From NCBI RefSeq assembly GCF_029227915.1, contig NC_079876.1, positions 31,285,828-31,349,827 on the forward strand: a stretch of DNA of 64,000 bases, in the 5' to 3' direction. The notes under the pieces were generated by a model. That model was given only the letters and a program-made list of their open reading frames with translations, did not search any database and had not been told where the DNA came from. This document shows positions 11,645 to 23,116 of the stretch, one piece after another. The stretch is from Hydractinia symbiolongicarpus. Its lineage: Eukaryota > Cnidaria > Hydrozoa > Anthoathecata > Hydractiniidae. The stretch's first letter is position 1. Each line of letters starts with the position of its first letter. The position numbers were made by a program, and so were the translations under genes.

Positions 11645-14099
11645 AGATATTGTACGCCTAGAACTGTAGGGGGGTACAGAACAATTCAGGCATTAATACC
11701 TGATTTTTTCTGTACCCCCTATGACGTTGCCAGACATTTATACGCCCAAAACTGTAGGGGGTACAGAATAATTCAGGCATCCATACCTGATTTTTTCTGT
11801 ACCCCTATGGCGTTGCCGGATAGTGTACGCCTAGAACTGTAGGGGGATACAGAATAATTCAGGCATTAATACCTGACTTTTTCTGTACCCCCTATGGCGT
11901 TACCAGATGTTTGTACGCCCAGAACTGTAAGGAGGTACAGAATAATTCACGCATCCATACCTGATTTTTTCTGTACCCCCATGGCGTACCCAGATATTTG
12001 TACGCCCAGAACTGTAGGGGGGTACAGAATAATTCAGGCATCCATACCTGATTTTTTCTGTACCCCCTATGACGTTGCCAGATAGTTGCACGCCCAGAAC
12101 TGTAGGGGGTACAGAATAATTCAGGCATTCATACCTGATTTTTTCTGTACCACCTATGGCGTTGCCAGATGTTGTACGCCTAGAACTGTAGGGGGGTACA
12201 GAATAATACAGGCATTAATACCTGACTTTTTCTGTACCCCATATGGCGTTGCCAGATATTTATACGCCCAAAACAGTAGGGGGGTACAGGATAATTCAGG
12301 CATCCATACCTGATTTTTTCTGTACCCTCTATGGCGTTGCCAGATATTTGCACGCCAAGAACTGTAGGGGGGTACAGAATATTTCAGGCATTCATACCTG
12401 ATTTTTTCTGTACCCCCTGTGGCGTTGCCAGATATTGTACGCCTAGAACTGTAGGGGGGTACAGAATAATTCAGGCATCCATACATGATTTTTTCTGTAC
12501 CCCCCATGGCGTACCCAGATATTTGTACGCCCAGAACTGTAAGGGGATGCAGAATAATTCAGGCATCCATACGTGATTTTTTCTGTACCCCCTATGGCGT
12601 TGCCAGATATTTGCACGTCCAGAACTGTAGGGGGTACAGAATAATTCAGGCATGCATACCTGATTTTTTCTGTACTCCCTATGGCGTTGCCAGATATTGT
12701 ACGCCTAGAACTGTAGGGGGGTACAGAATAATTCAGGCATCCATACCTGATTTTTTCTGTACCCTCTATGGCGTTGCCAGATATTTGCACGCCCAGAACT
12801 GTAGGGGGTACAGAATAATTCAGGCATTCATACCTGATTTTTTCTGTACCCCCTGTGGCGTTGCCAGACATTGTACGCCTAGAACTGTAGGGGGGTACAG
12901 AATAATTCCGGCATCCATACTTGATTTTTTCTGTACCCCCCATGGCGTACCCAGATATTTGTACGCCCAGAACTGTAGGGGGGTACAGAATGATTCAGGC
13001 ATCCATACCTGATTTTTTCTGTACCCCCTTCGCCGTTGCCAGATACTTCTACGCCAAGAACTGTAAGGGTGTACAGAATAATTTAGGCATCCATACCTGA
13101 TTTTTTCTGTAGCCCCCATGGCGTACCCGGATATTTGTACGCCCAGAACTGTGGGGGGGGGGGGGGTACAGAATATTCCAGGCATCCATACCTGATTTTT
13201 TCTGTACCCCCTATGGCGTTGCCAGATATTTGCACGCCCACAACTGTAGGGGGGTACAGAATAATTCAGGCATCCATACCTGATTTTTTCTGTACCCCCT
13301 ATGACGTTGCCAGATATTTATACGCCTAAAACAGTAGGGGGGTACAGGATAATTCAGGCATCCATACCTGATTTTTTCTGTACCCTCTATGGCGTTGCCA
13401 GATATTTGCACGCCCAGAACTGTAGGGGGGTACAGAATAATTCAGGCATTCATACCTGATTTTTTCTGTACCCCCTGTGGCGTTGCCAGATATTGTACGC
13501 CTAGAACTGTAGGGGGGTACAGAATAATTCAGGCATCCATACCTGATTTTTTCTGTACCCCCCATGGCGTACCCAGATATTTGTACGCCCAGAACTGTAG
13601 GGGGATACAGAATAATTCAGGCATCCATACGTGATTTTTTCTGTACCCTCTATGGCGTTGCCAGATATTTGCACGCCTAGAACTGTAGGGGGTACAGAAT
13701 AATTCAAGCATACATACCTGATTTTTTCTGTACCCTCTTTGGCGTTGCCAGATATTTGCACGCCCAGAACTGTAGGGGGGTACAGAATAATTCAGGCATT
13801 CATACCTGATTTTTTCTGTACCCCCTGTGGCGTTGCCAGATATTGTACGCCTAGAACTGTAGGGGGGTACAGAATAATTCAGGCTTCCATACCTGATTTT
13901 TTCTGTACCCCCCATGGCGTACCCAGATATTTGTACGCCCTGAACTGTAGGGGGGTACAGAATAATTCAGGCATCCATACGTGATTTTTTCTGTACGCCC
14001 TATGGCGTTGCCAGATATTTGCACGCACAGAACTGTAGGGGGTACAGAATAATTCAGGCATACATACCTGATTTTTTCTGTACCCCCTATGGCGTTGCC
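11645..14099 (+). repeat. 2455-bp tandem duplication, unit 2
   Basis: The sequence appears essentially the same as unit 1, including a G-run of equal length (14). The identical length at a hypermutable run suggests a very recent event or an assembly duplication. After 14100 the array returns to the block found at 7.7 kb rather than repeating again. Confidence 0.87.
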
Positions 14100-17000
14100 A
14101 GATATTGTACGCCTAGAACTGTAGGGGGGTACAGAATAATTCAGGCATTAATACCTGATTTTTTCTGTACCCTCTATGGCGTTGCCAGATATTTTTCACG
14201 CCCAGAACTGTAGGGGGGTACAGGATAATTCAGGCATCCATACCTGATTTTTTCTGCACCCCCCATGGCGTACCCAGATATTTGTACGCCCAGAACTGTA
14301 GGGGGGTACAGAATAATTCAGGCATCCATACCTGATTTTTTCTGTACCCCCTTCGCCGTTGCCAGATACTTCTACGCCAAAAACTCTAAGGGTGTACAGA
14401 AAAATTCAGGCATCCATACCTGATTTTTTCTGTAGCCCTCATGGCGTACCCGGATATTTGTACGCCCAGAACTGTGGGGGGGTACAAAATAATTCAGGCA
14501 TCCATACCTGATTTTTTCTGTACACCCTATGGCGTTGTCAGATATTTGCACGCCCAGAACTGAAGGGGGGGTACAGAATAATTCAGGCATTCATACATGA
14601 TTTCTTCTGTACCCCCTGTGGCGTTGCCTGATATTGTACGCCTAGAACTGTAGGGGGGTACAGAATAATTCAGGCACCCATACCTGATTTTTTCTGTACC
14701 CCCCATGGCGTACCCAGATATTTGTACGCCCAGAACTGTAGGGGGGTACAGAATAATTCAGGCATTCATACCTGATTTTTTCTGTACCCCCTGTGGCGTT
14801 GCCAGATATTGTACGCCTAGAACTGTAGGGGGGTACAGAATAATTCAGGCATCCATACCTGATTTTTTCTGTACCCCCTGTGGCGTTGCCAGATATTGTA
14901 CGCCTAGAACTGTAGGGGGGTACAGAATAATTCAGGCTTCCATACCTGATTTTTTCGGTACCCCCCATGGCGTACCCAGATATTTGTACGCCCTGAACTG
15001 TAGGGGGTACAGAATAATTCAGGCATCCATACGTGATTTTTTCTGTACGCCCTATGGCGTTGCCAGATATTTGCACGCCCAGAACTGTAGGGGGTACAGA
15101 ATAATTCAGGCATACGTACCTGATTTTTTCTGTACCCCCTATGGCGTTGCCAGATATTGTACGCCTAGAACTGTAGGGGGGTACAGAATTATTCAGGCAT
15201 TAATACCTGATTTTTTCTGTACCCTCTATGGCGTTGCCAGATATTTTTCACGCCCAGAACCGTAGGGGGGTACCGCATAATTCAGGCATTCTTACCTGAT
15301 TTTTTCTGTACCACCTGTGGCGTTGCCAGATATTGTACGCCTAGAACTGTAGTGGAGTACAGAATAATTCAGGCATCCATACCTGATTTTTTCTGTACCC
15401 CCCATGGCGTACCAAGATATTTGTACGCCCAGAACTGGGGGTACAGAATAATTCAGGCAACCATACCTGATTTTTTCTGTACCCCCTATGGCGTTGCCAG
15501 ATATTTGCACGTCCAGAACTGTAGGGGGTACAGAATAATTCAGGCATTCATACCTGATTTTTTCTGTACCCCCTATGGCATTGCCAGATATTGTACGCCT
15601 AGAACTGTAGGGGGGTACAGAACAATTCAGGCATTAATACCTGATTTTTTCTGTACCCCCTATGACGTTGCCAGACATTTATACGCCCAAAACTGTAGGG
15701 GGTACAGAATAATTCAGGCATCCATACCTGATTTTTTCTGTACCCCTATGGCGTTGCCGGATAGTGTACGCCTAGAACTGTAGGGGGATACAGAATAATT
15801 CAGGCATTAATACCTGACTTTTTCTGTACCCCCTATGGCGTTACCAGATGTTTGTACGCCCAGAACTGTAAGGAGGTACAGAATAATTCACGCATCCATA
15901 CCTGATTTTTTCTGTACCCCCATGGCGTACCCAGATATTTGTACGCCCAGAACTGTAGGGGGGTACAGAATAATTCAGGCATCCATACCTGATTTTTTCT
16001 GTACCCCCTATGACGTTGCCAGATAGTTGCACGCCCAGAACTGTAGGGGGTACAGAATAATTCAGGCATTCATACCTGATTTTTTCTGTACCACCTATGG
16101 CGTTGCCAGATGTTGTACGCCTAGAACTGTAGGGGGGTACAGAATAATACAGGCATTAATACCTGACTTTTTCTGTACCCCATATGGCGTTGCCAGATAT
16201 TTATACGCCCAAAACAGTAGGGGGGTACAGGATAATTCAGGCATCCATACCTGATTTTTTCTGTACCCTCTATGGCGTTGCCAGATATTTGCACGCCAAG
16301 AACTGTAGGGGGGTACAGAATATTTCAGGCATTCATACCTGATTTTTTCTGTACCCCCTGTGGCGTTGCCAGATATTGTACGCCTAGAACTGTAGGGGGG
16401 TACAGAATAATTCAGGCATCCATACATGATTTTTTCTGTACCCCCCATGGCGTACCCAGATATTTGTACGCCCAGAACTGTAAGGGGATGCAGAATAATT
16501 CAGGCATCCATACGTGATTTTTTCTGTACCCCCTATGGCGTTGCCAGATATTTGCACGTCCAGAACTGTAGGGGGTACAGAATAATTCAGGCATGCATAC
16601 CTGATTTTTTCTGTACTCCCTATGGCGTTGCCAGATATTGTACGCCTAGAACTGTAGGGGGGTACAGAATAATTCAGGCATCCATACCTGATTTTTTCTG
16701 TACCCTCTATGGCGTTGCCAGATATTCGCACGCCCAGAACTGTAGGGGGTACAGAATAATTCAGGCATTCATACCTGATTTTTTCTGTACCCCCTGTGGC
16801 GTTGCCAGACATTGTACGCCTAGAACTGTAGGGGGGTACAGAATAATTCCGGCATCCATACTTGATTTTTTCTGTACCCCCCATGGCGTACCCAGATATT
16901 TGTACGCCCAGAACTGTAGGGGGGTACAGAATGATTCAGGCATCCATACCTGATTTTTTCTGTACCCCCTTCGCCGTTGCCAGATACTTCTACGCCAAGA

Positions 17001-17806
17001 ACTGTAAGGGTGTACAGAATAATTTAGGCATCCATACCTGATTTTTTCTGTAGCCCCCATGGCGTACCCGGATATTTTTACGCCCAGAACTGTGGGGGGG
17101 GGGGGGTACAGAATATTCCAGGCATCCATACCTGATTTTTTCTGTACCCCCTATGGCGTTGCCAGATATTTGCACGCCCACAACTGTAGGGGGGTACAGA
17201 ATAATTCAGGCATCCATACCTGATTTTTTCTGTACCCCCTATGACGTTGCCAGATATTTATACGCCTAAAACAGTAGGGGGGTACAGGATAATTCAGGCA
17301 TCCATACCTGATTTTTTCTGTACCCTCTATGGCGTTGCCAGATATTTGCACGCCCAGAACTGTAGGGGGGTACAGAATAATTCAGGCATTCATACCTGAT
17401 TTTTTCTGTACCCCCTGTGGCGTTGCCAGATATTGTACGCCTAGAACTGTAGGGGGGTACAGAATAATTCAGGCATCCATACCTGATTTTTTCTGTACCC
17501 CCCATGGCGTACCCAGATATTTGTACGCCCAGAACTGTAGGGGGATACAGAATAATTCAGGCATCCATACGTGATTTTTTCTGTACCCTCTATGGCGTTG
17601 CCAGATATTTGCACGCCTAGAACTGTAGGGGGTACAGAATAATTCAAGCATACATACCTGATTTTTTCTGTACCCTCTTTGGCGTTGCCAGATATTTGCA
17701 CGCCCAGAACTGTAGGGGGGTACAGAATAATTCAGGCATTCATACCTGATTTTTTCTGTACCCCCTGTGGCGTTGCCAGATATTGTACGCCTAGAACTGT
17801 AGGGGG
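13836..17806 (+). repeat. About 3.97-kb higher-order repeat, second copy
   Basis: This is the second copy of the 7440-11410 block. It carries TTTTTTCGGTACC near 14950, absent from the first copy but present in the large-scale duplicate near 56388, so the variant predates the 44-kb duplication or was homogenised between the two. The match ends near 17806, where this copy reads AATTCCGGCATCC and the alternative reads AATTCAGGCTTCC. Confidence 0.85.
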
Positions 17807-19081
17807 GTACAGAATAATTCCGGCATCCATACCTGATTTTTTCTGTACCCCCTATGGCGTACCCAGATATTTGTACGCCCAGAACTGAAGGGGGGTACAG
17901 AATAATTCAGGCATCCATACCTGTTTTTTCTGTACCCCCTTCGCCGTTGCCAGATACTTCTACGCCAAGAACTGTAAGGGTGTACAGAATAATTCAGGCA
18001 TCTATACCTGATTTTTTCTGTAGCCCCCATGGCGTACCCGGATATTTGTACGCCCAGAACTGTGGGGGGGGGGTACAGAATATTTCAGGCATCCATACCT
18101 GATTTTTTCTGTGCCCCCTATGGCGTTGCCAGATATTTGCACGCCCAGTACTGTAGGGGGTACAGAATAATTCAGGCATTCATACCTGATTTTTTCTGTA
18201 CCCCCTATGGCGTTCCCAGATATTGTACGCCTAGAACTGTAGGGGGGTACAGAATAATTCAGGCATTAATACCTGATTTTTTCTGTACCCCCTATGACGT
18301 TGCCAGACATTTATACGCCCAAAACTGTAGGGGGGTACAGAATAATTCAGGCATCCATACCTGATTTTTTCTGTACCCTCTACGGCGTTGCCAGATATTT
18401 GCACGCCCAGAACTGTAGGGGGGTACAGAATAATTCAGGCATTCATACCTGATTTTTTCTGTACCCCCTGTGGCGTTGCCAGATATTGTCGCCTAGAACT
18501 GTAGGGGGGTACAGAATAATTCAGGCATCCATACCTGATTTTTTCTGTACCCCCCATGGCGTACCCAGATGTTTGTACGCCCAGAACTGTAGGGGGATAC
18601 AGAATAATTCAGGCATCCATACCTGATTTTTTCTGTACCTCCTATGGCGTTGCCAGATATTTGCACGCCCAGAACTGTAGGGGGTACAGAATAATTCAGG
18701 CATACATACCTGATTTTTTCTGTACCCCCTATGGCGTTGCCAGATATTTGCACGCCCAGAACTGTAGGGGGTACAGAATAATTCAGGCATTCATACCTGA
18801 TTTTTTCTGTACCCCCAAAGGCGTTGCCAGCTATTGTACGCCTAGAACTGTAGGGAGGGTACAGAATAATTCAAGCATTAATACCTGATTTTTTCTGTAC
18901 CCCCTATCGCGTTGCCAGATATTTGCACGCCCAGAACTGTAGGGGGTACAGAATAATTCAGGCATTCATACCTGATTTTTTCTGTACCCCCTATGGCGTT
19001 GCCAGATATTTGCACGCCCAGAACTGTAGGGGGTACAGAATAATTCAGGCATACATACCTGTTTTTTTCTGTACCCCCTAT

Positions 19082-19168
19082 GGCGTTGCCAGATATTTGC
19101 ACGCCCAGAACTGTAGGGGGTACAGAATAATTCAGGCATTCATACCTGATTTTTTCTGTACCCCCTAT
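19082..19168 (+). repeat. Reference monomer type A (87 bp)
   Basis: Type A is recognised by GCCAGATATTTGCACGCCC after the leading GGCGTT, and by a G-run of five (GTAGGGGGTAC) or sometimes six. This copy is 87 bp, exactly 29 codons, so consecutive type A copies keep a frame open on both strands. It is one of the commonest types and often occurs in runs, as at 18908-19168 where three consecutive copies share it. The leading segment can fold as GGCGT, a bulged T, GC, then GC and ACGCC. Loops seen with it include CATTCATA and CATACATA. Confidence 0.93.
19114..19167 (+). repeat. Major inverted repeat (hairpin/cruciform) of the monomer, reference copy
   Basis: The left arm, 19114-19136, runs TAGGGGGTACAGAA then TAATTCAGG. 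The right arm, 19145-19167, runs CCTGAT, a T-run, CTGTAC and CCCCTA. The loop, 19137-19144, is CATTCATA. Base by base, 21 of 23 positions pair; the exceptions are two T.T mismatches (19128 with 19153, 19131 with 19150). The next outward pair would be a G.T wobble. This structure recurs once in each of the roughly 730 monomers. Loop bases four and five vary most (TC, CC, TA, AC, GC). Whether it extrudes as DNA or folds as RNA cannot be judged from the sequence alone. Confidence 0.9.
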
Positions 19169-19599
19169 CGCGTTGCCAGATATTGTACGCCTAGAACTGT
19201 AGGGGGGTACAGAATAATTCAGGCATTAATACCTGATTTTTTCTGTACCCCCTATGACGTTGCCAGACATTTATACGCCCAAAACTGCAGGGGGGTAGAG
19301 AATAATTCAGACATCCATACCTGATTTTTTCTGTACCCTCTATGGCTTTGCCAGATATTTACACGCCCAGAACTGTAGGGGGGTACAGAATAATTCAGGC
19401 ATTAATACCTGATTTTTTCTGTACCCCCTATGGCGTTGCCAGATAATTATACGCCCAAAACAGTAGGGGGGTACAGGATAATTCAGGCATCCATACCTGA
19501 TTTTTTCTGTACCCTCCATGGCGTTGCCAGATATTTGCACGCCCAGAACTGAAGGGGGGGTACAGAATAATTCAGGCATTCATACATGATTTTTTCTGT

Positions 19600-21720
19600 A
19601 CCCCCTGTGGCGTTGCCAGATATTGTACGCCTAGAACTGTAGGGGGGTACAGAATAATTCAGGCATCCATACCTGATTTTTTCTGTACCCCCCATGGCGT
19701 ACCCAGATATTTGTACGCCCAGAACTGTAGGGGGGTACAGAATAATTCAGGCATCCATACGTGATTTCTTCTGTACCCCCTTTCCCGTTGCCAGATACTT
19801 CTACGCCAAGAACTGCAAGGGGGTACAGAATAATTCAGGCATTCATACCTGATTTTTTCTGTACCCCCTGTGGCGTTGCCAGATATTGTACGCCTAGAAC
19901 TGTAGGGGGGTACAGAATAATTCAGGCATCCATACCTGATTTTTTCTGTACCCCCCATGGCGTACCCAGATATTTGTACGCCCAGAACTGTAGGGGGGTA
20001 CAGAATAATTCAGGCATCCATACCTGATTTTTTCTGTACCCCCTATGGCGTTGCCAGATATTTGCACGCCCAGAACTGTAGGAGGTACAGAATAATTCAG
20101 GCATTCATACCTGATTTTTTCTGTACCCCCTATGACGTTGCCAGATAGTTGCACGCCCAGAACTGTAGGGGGTACAGAATAATTCAGGCATTCATACCTG
20201 ATTTTTTCTGTACCACCTATGGCGTTGCCAGATGTTGTACGCCTAGAACTGTAGGGGGGTACAGAATAATACAGGCATTAATACCTGACTTTTTCTGTAC
20301 CCCATATGGCGTTGCCAGATATTTATACGCCCAAAACAGTAGGGGGGTACAGGCTAATTCAGGCATCCATACCTGATTTTTTCTGTACCCCCTATGGCGT
20401 ACCCAGATATTTGTACGCCCAGAACTGAAGGGGGGTACAGAATAATTCAGGCATCCATACCTGATTTTTTCTGTACCCCCTTCGCCGTTGCCAGATACTT
20501 CTACGCCAAGAACTGTAAGGGTGTACAGAATAATTCAGGCATCTATACCTGATTTTTTCTGTAGCCCCCATGGCGTACCCGGATATTTGTACGCCCAGAA
20601 CTGTGGGGGGGGGTACAGAATATTTCAGGCATCCATACCTGATTTTTTCTGTGCCCCCTATGGCGTTGCCAGATATTTGCACGCCCAGAACTGTAGGGGG
20701 TACAGAATAATTCAGGCATTCATACCTGATTTTTTCTGTACCCCCTATGGCGTTCCCAGATATTGTACGCCTAGAACTGTAGGGGGGTACAGAATAATTC
20801 AGGCATTAATACCTGATTTTTTCTGTACCCCCTATGACGTTGCCAGACATTTATACGCCCAAAACTGTAGGGGGGTACAGAATAATTCAGGCATCCATAC
20901 CTGATTTTTTCTGTACCCTCTACGGCGTTGCCAGATATTTGCACGCCCAGAACTGTAGGGGGGTACAGAATAATTCAGGCATTCATACCTGATTTTTTCT
21001 GTACCCCCTGTGGCGTTGCCAGATATTGTCGCCTAGAACTGTAGGGGGGTACAGAATAATTCAGGCATCCATACTTGATTTTTTCTGTACCCCCCATGGC
21101 GTACCCAGATGTTTGTACGCCCAGAACTGTAGGGGGGTACAGAATAATTCAGGCATCCATACCTGATTTTTTCTGTACCTCCTATGGCGTTGCCAGATAT
21201 TTGCTCGCCCAGAACTGTAGGGGGTACAGAATAATTCAGGCATACATACCTGATTTTTTCTGTACCCCCTATGGCGTTGCCAGATATTTGCACGCCCAGA
21301 ACTGTAGGGGGTACAGAATAATTCAGGCATTCATACCTGATTTTTTCTGTACCCCCAATCGCGTTGCCAGATATTGTACGCCTAGAACTGTAGGGAGGGT
21401 ACAGAATAATTCAAGCATTAATACCTGATTTTTTCTGTACCCCCTATCGCGTTGCCAGATATTTGCACGCCCAGAACTGTAGGGGGTACAGAATAATTCA
21501 GGCATTCATACCTGATTTTTTCTGTACCCCCTATGGCGTTGCCGGATAGTGTACGTCTAGAACTGTAGGGGTGTACAGAATAATTCAGGCATCCATACGT
21601 GATTTTTCTGTACCCCCTATGGCGTTGCCAGATATTTGCACGCCCAGAACTGTAGGGGGTACAGAATAATTCAGGCATTAATACCTGATTTTTTCTGTAC
21701 CCTCTATGGCGTTGCCAGAT
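19600..21720 (+). repeat. 2973-bp-offset repeat, copy 1
   Basis: The block matches 22573-24693 at an offset of 2972-2973. Shared markers include ATTTGCTCGCCCAG (21201 and 24173), CCCCAATCGCGTT (21353 and 24325) and GGGAGGGTACAG. It diverges at both ends into different monomer types. This copy has a five-T run in GTGATTTTTCTG near 21599, where the other has six. Confidence 0.83.
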
Positions 21721-22242
21721 ATTGTACGCCTAGAACTGTAGGGGGGTACAGAATAATTCAGGCATCCATACCTGATTTTTTCTGTACCCCCCATGGCGTA
21801 CCCAGATATTTGTACGCCCAGAACTGTAGGGGGGTACAGAATAATTCAGGCATCCATACGTGATTTCTTCTGTACCCCCTTTCCCGTTGCCAGATACTTC
21901 TACGCCAAGAACTGCAAGGGGGTACAGAATAATTCAGGCATTCATACCTGATTTTTTCTGTACCCCCTGTGGCGTTGCCAGATATTGTACGCCTAGAACT
22001 GTAGGGGGGTACAGAATAATTCAGGCATCCATACCTGATTTTTTCTGTACCCCCCATGGCGTACCCAGATATTTGTACGCCCAGAACTGTAGGGGGGTAC
22101 AGAATAATTCAGGCATCCATACCTGATTTTTTCTGTACCCCCTATGGCGTTGCCAGATATTTGCACGCCCAGAACTGTAGGAGGTACAGAATAATTCAGG
22201 CATTCATACCTGATTTTTTCTGTACCCCCTATGACGTTGCCA
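21370..22242 (+). repeat. Ten-monomer (873-bp) tandem duplication, unit 1
   Basis: The unit repeats at once at an offset of 873-874. It spans GGGAGGGTACAG (21391), the TAGGGGTGTACAG monomer (21571), and the TTTCCCGTT E-form (21881). The left edge is where CCCCAATCGCGTT is replaced by CCCTATGACGTT in the second unit. One T is missing in its GTGATTTTTCTG. Confidence 0.85.
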
Positions 22243-23116
22243 GATATTGTACGCCTAGAACTGTAGGGAGGGTACAGAATAATTCAAGCATTAATACCTG
22301 ATTTTTTCTGTACCCCCTATCGCGTTGCCAGATATTTGCACGCCCAGAACTGTAGGGGGTACAGAATAATTCAGGCATTCATACCTGATTTTTTCTGTAC
22401 CCCCTATGGCGTTGCCGGATAGTGTACGCCTAGAACTGTAGGGGTGTACAGAATAATTCAGGCATCCATACGTGATTTTTTCTGTACCCCCTATGGCGTT
22501 GCCAGATATTTGCACGCCCAGAACTGTAGGGGGTACAGAATAATTCAGGCATTAATACCTGATTTTTTCTGTACCCTCTATGGCGTTGCCAGATATTGTA
22601 CGCCTAGAACTGTAGGGGGGTACAGAATAATTCAGGCATCCATACCTGATTTTTTCTGTACCCCCCATGGCGTACCCAGATATTTGTACGCCCAGAACTG
22701 TAGGGGGGTACAGAATAATTCAGGCATCCATACGTGATTTCTTCTGTACCCCCTTTTCCGTTGCCAGATACTTCTACGCCAAGAACTGCAAGGGGGTACA
22801 GAATAATTCAGGCATTCATACCTGATTTTTTCTGTACCCCCTGTGGCGTTGCCAGATATTGTACGCCTAGAACTGTAGGGGGGTACAGAATAATTCAGGC
22901 ATCCATACCTGATTTTTTCTGTACCCCCCATGGCGTACCCAGATATTTGTACGCCCAGAACTGTAGGGGGGTACAGAATAATTCAGGCATCCATACCTGA
23001 TTTTTTCTGTACCCCCTATGGCGTTGCCAGATATTTGCACGCCCAGAACTGTAGGAGGTACAGAATAATTCAGGCATTCATACCTGATTTTTTCTGTACC
23101 CCCTATGACGTTGCCA
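22243..23116 (+). repeat. Ten-monomer (874-bp) tandem duplication, unit 2
   Basis: This is the direct tandem copy of 21370-22242. After it the array continues with GACGTTGCCAGATAGTTGC, which is where the first unit instead re-entered the repeat. The event is nested inside the 2973-bp repeat and gives that block its second E-form monomer. Confidence 0.85.

Larger units (their letters stand above)
16030..20385 (+). repeat. About 4.4-kb block repeated 8.76 kb downstream, copy 1
   Basis: The block matches 24787-29146 at offsets of 8757 to 8761; the small drift comes from G-run lengths. Shared markers include GTAAGGGGATGCAG (16480 and 25237), CCAAAGGCGTTGCCAGCTATT at 18816 against CCAATGGCG plus the same AGCTATT at 27577, and CAGGGGGGTAGAGAATAATTC near 19289 and 28050. 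It ends where GGCTAATTC at 20353 replaces GGATAATTC. Confidence 0.83.
1..21332 (+). repeat. Large-scale duplication, copy 1
   Basis: This block matches 44676-64000 in order. The offset is 44675 from position 1 to about 3760, 43891 to about 10430, 43889 to about 11640, 41434 from about 14100 to 17090, 42752 to about 17770, and 42665-42668 to the end. Private markers are shared: GGGTACTGAATAA (2235 and 46910), the AACTGGGGGTAC deletion (9038 and 52929), and CATCCTTACC (4604 and 48495). Substitutions are few; I noted differences at 781, 6632, 6889 and 9090. The left end of the duplication lies outside the window. Confidence 0.9.

Noticed and set aside
19120-19135. Steroid-receptor element (GGTACAnnnTGTTCT) at GGTACAGAATAATTC
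   Set aside because: Only the first half-site matches; the second half is TAATTC. A half-site in every repeat is not evidence of function.
19114-19167. Rho-independent terminator (stem plus T-run)
   Set aside because: The T-run lies inside the right arm of the hairpin, not after it, and there is no gene upstream.
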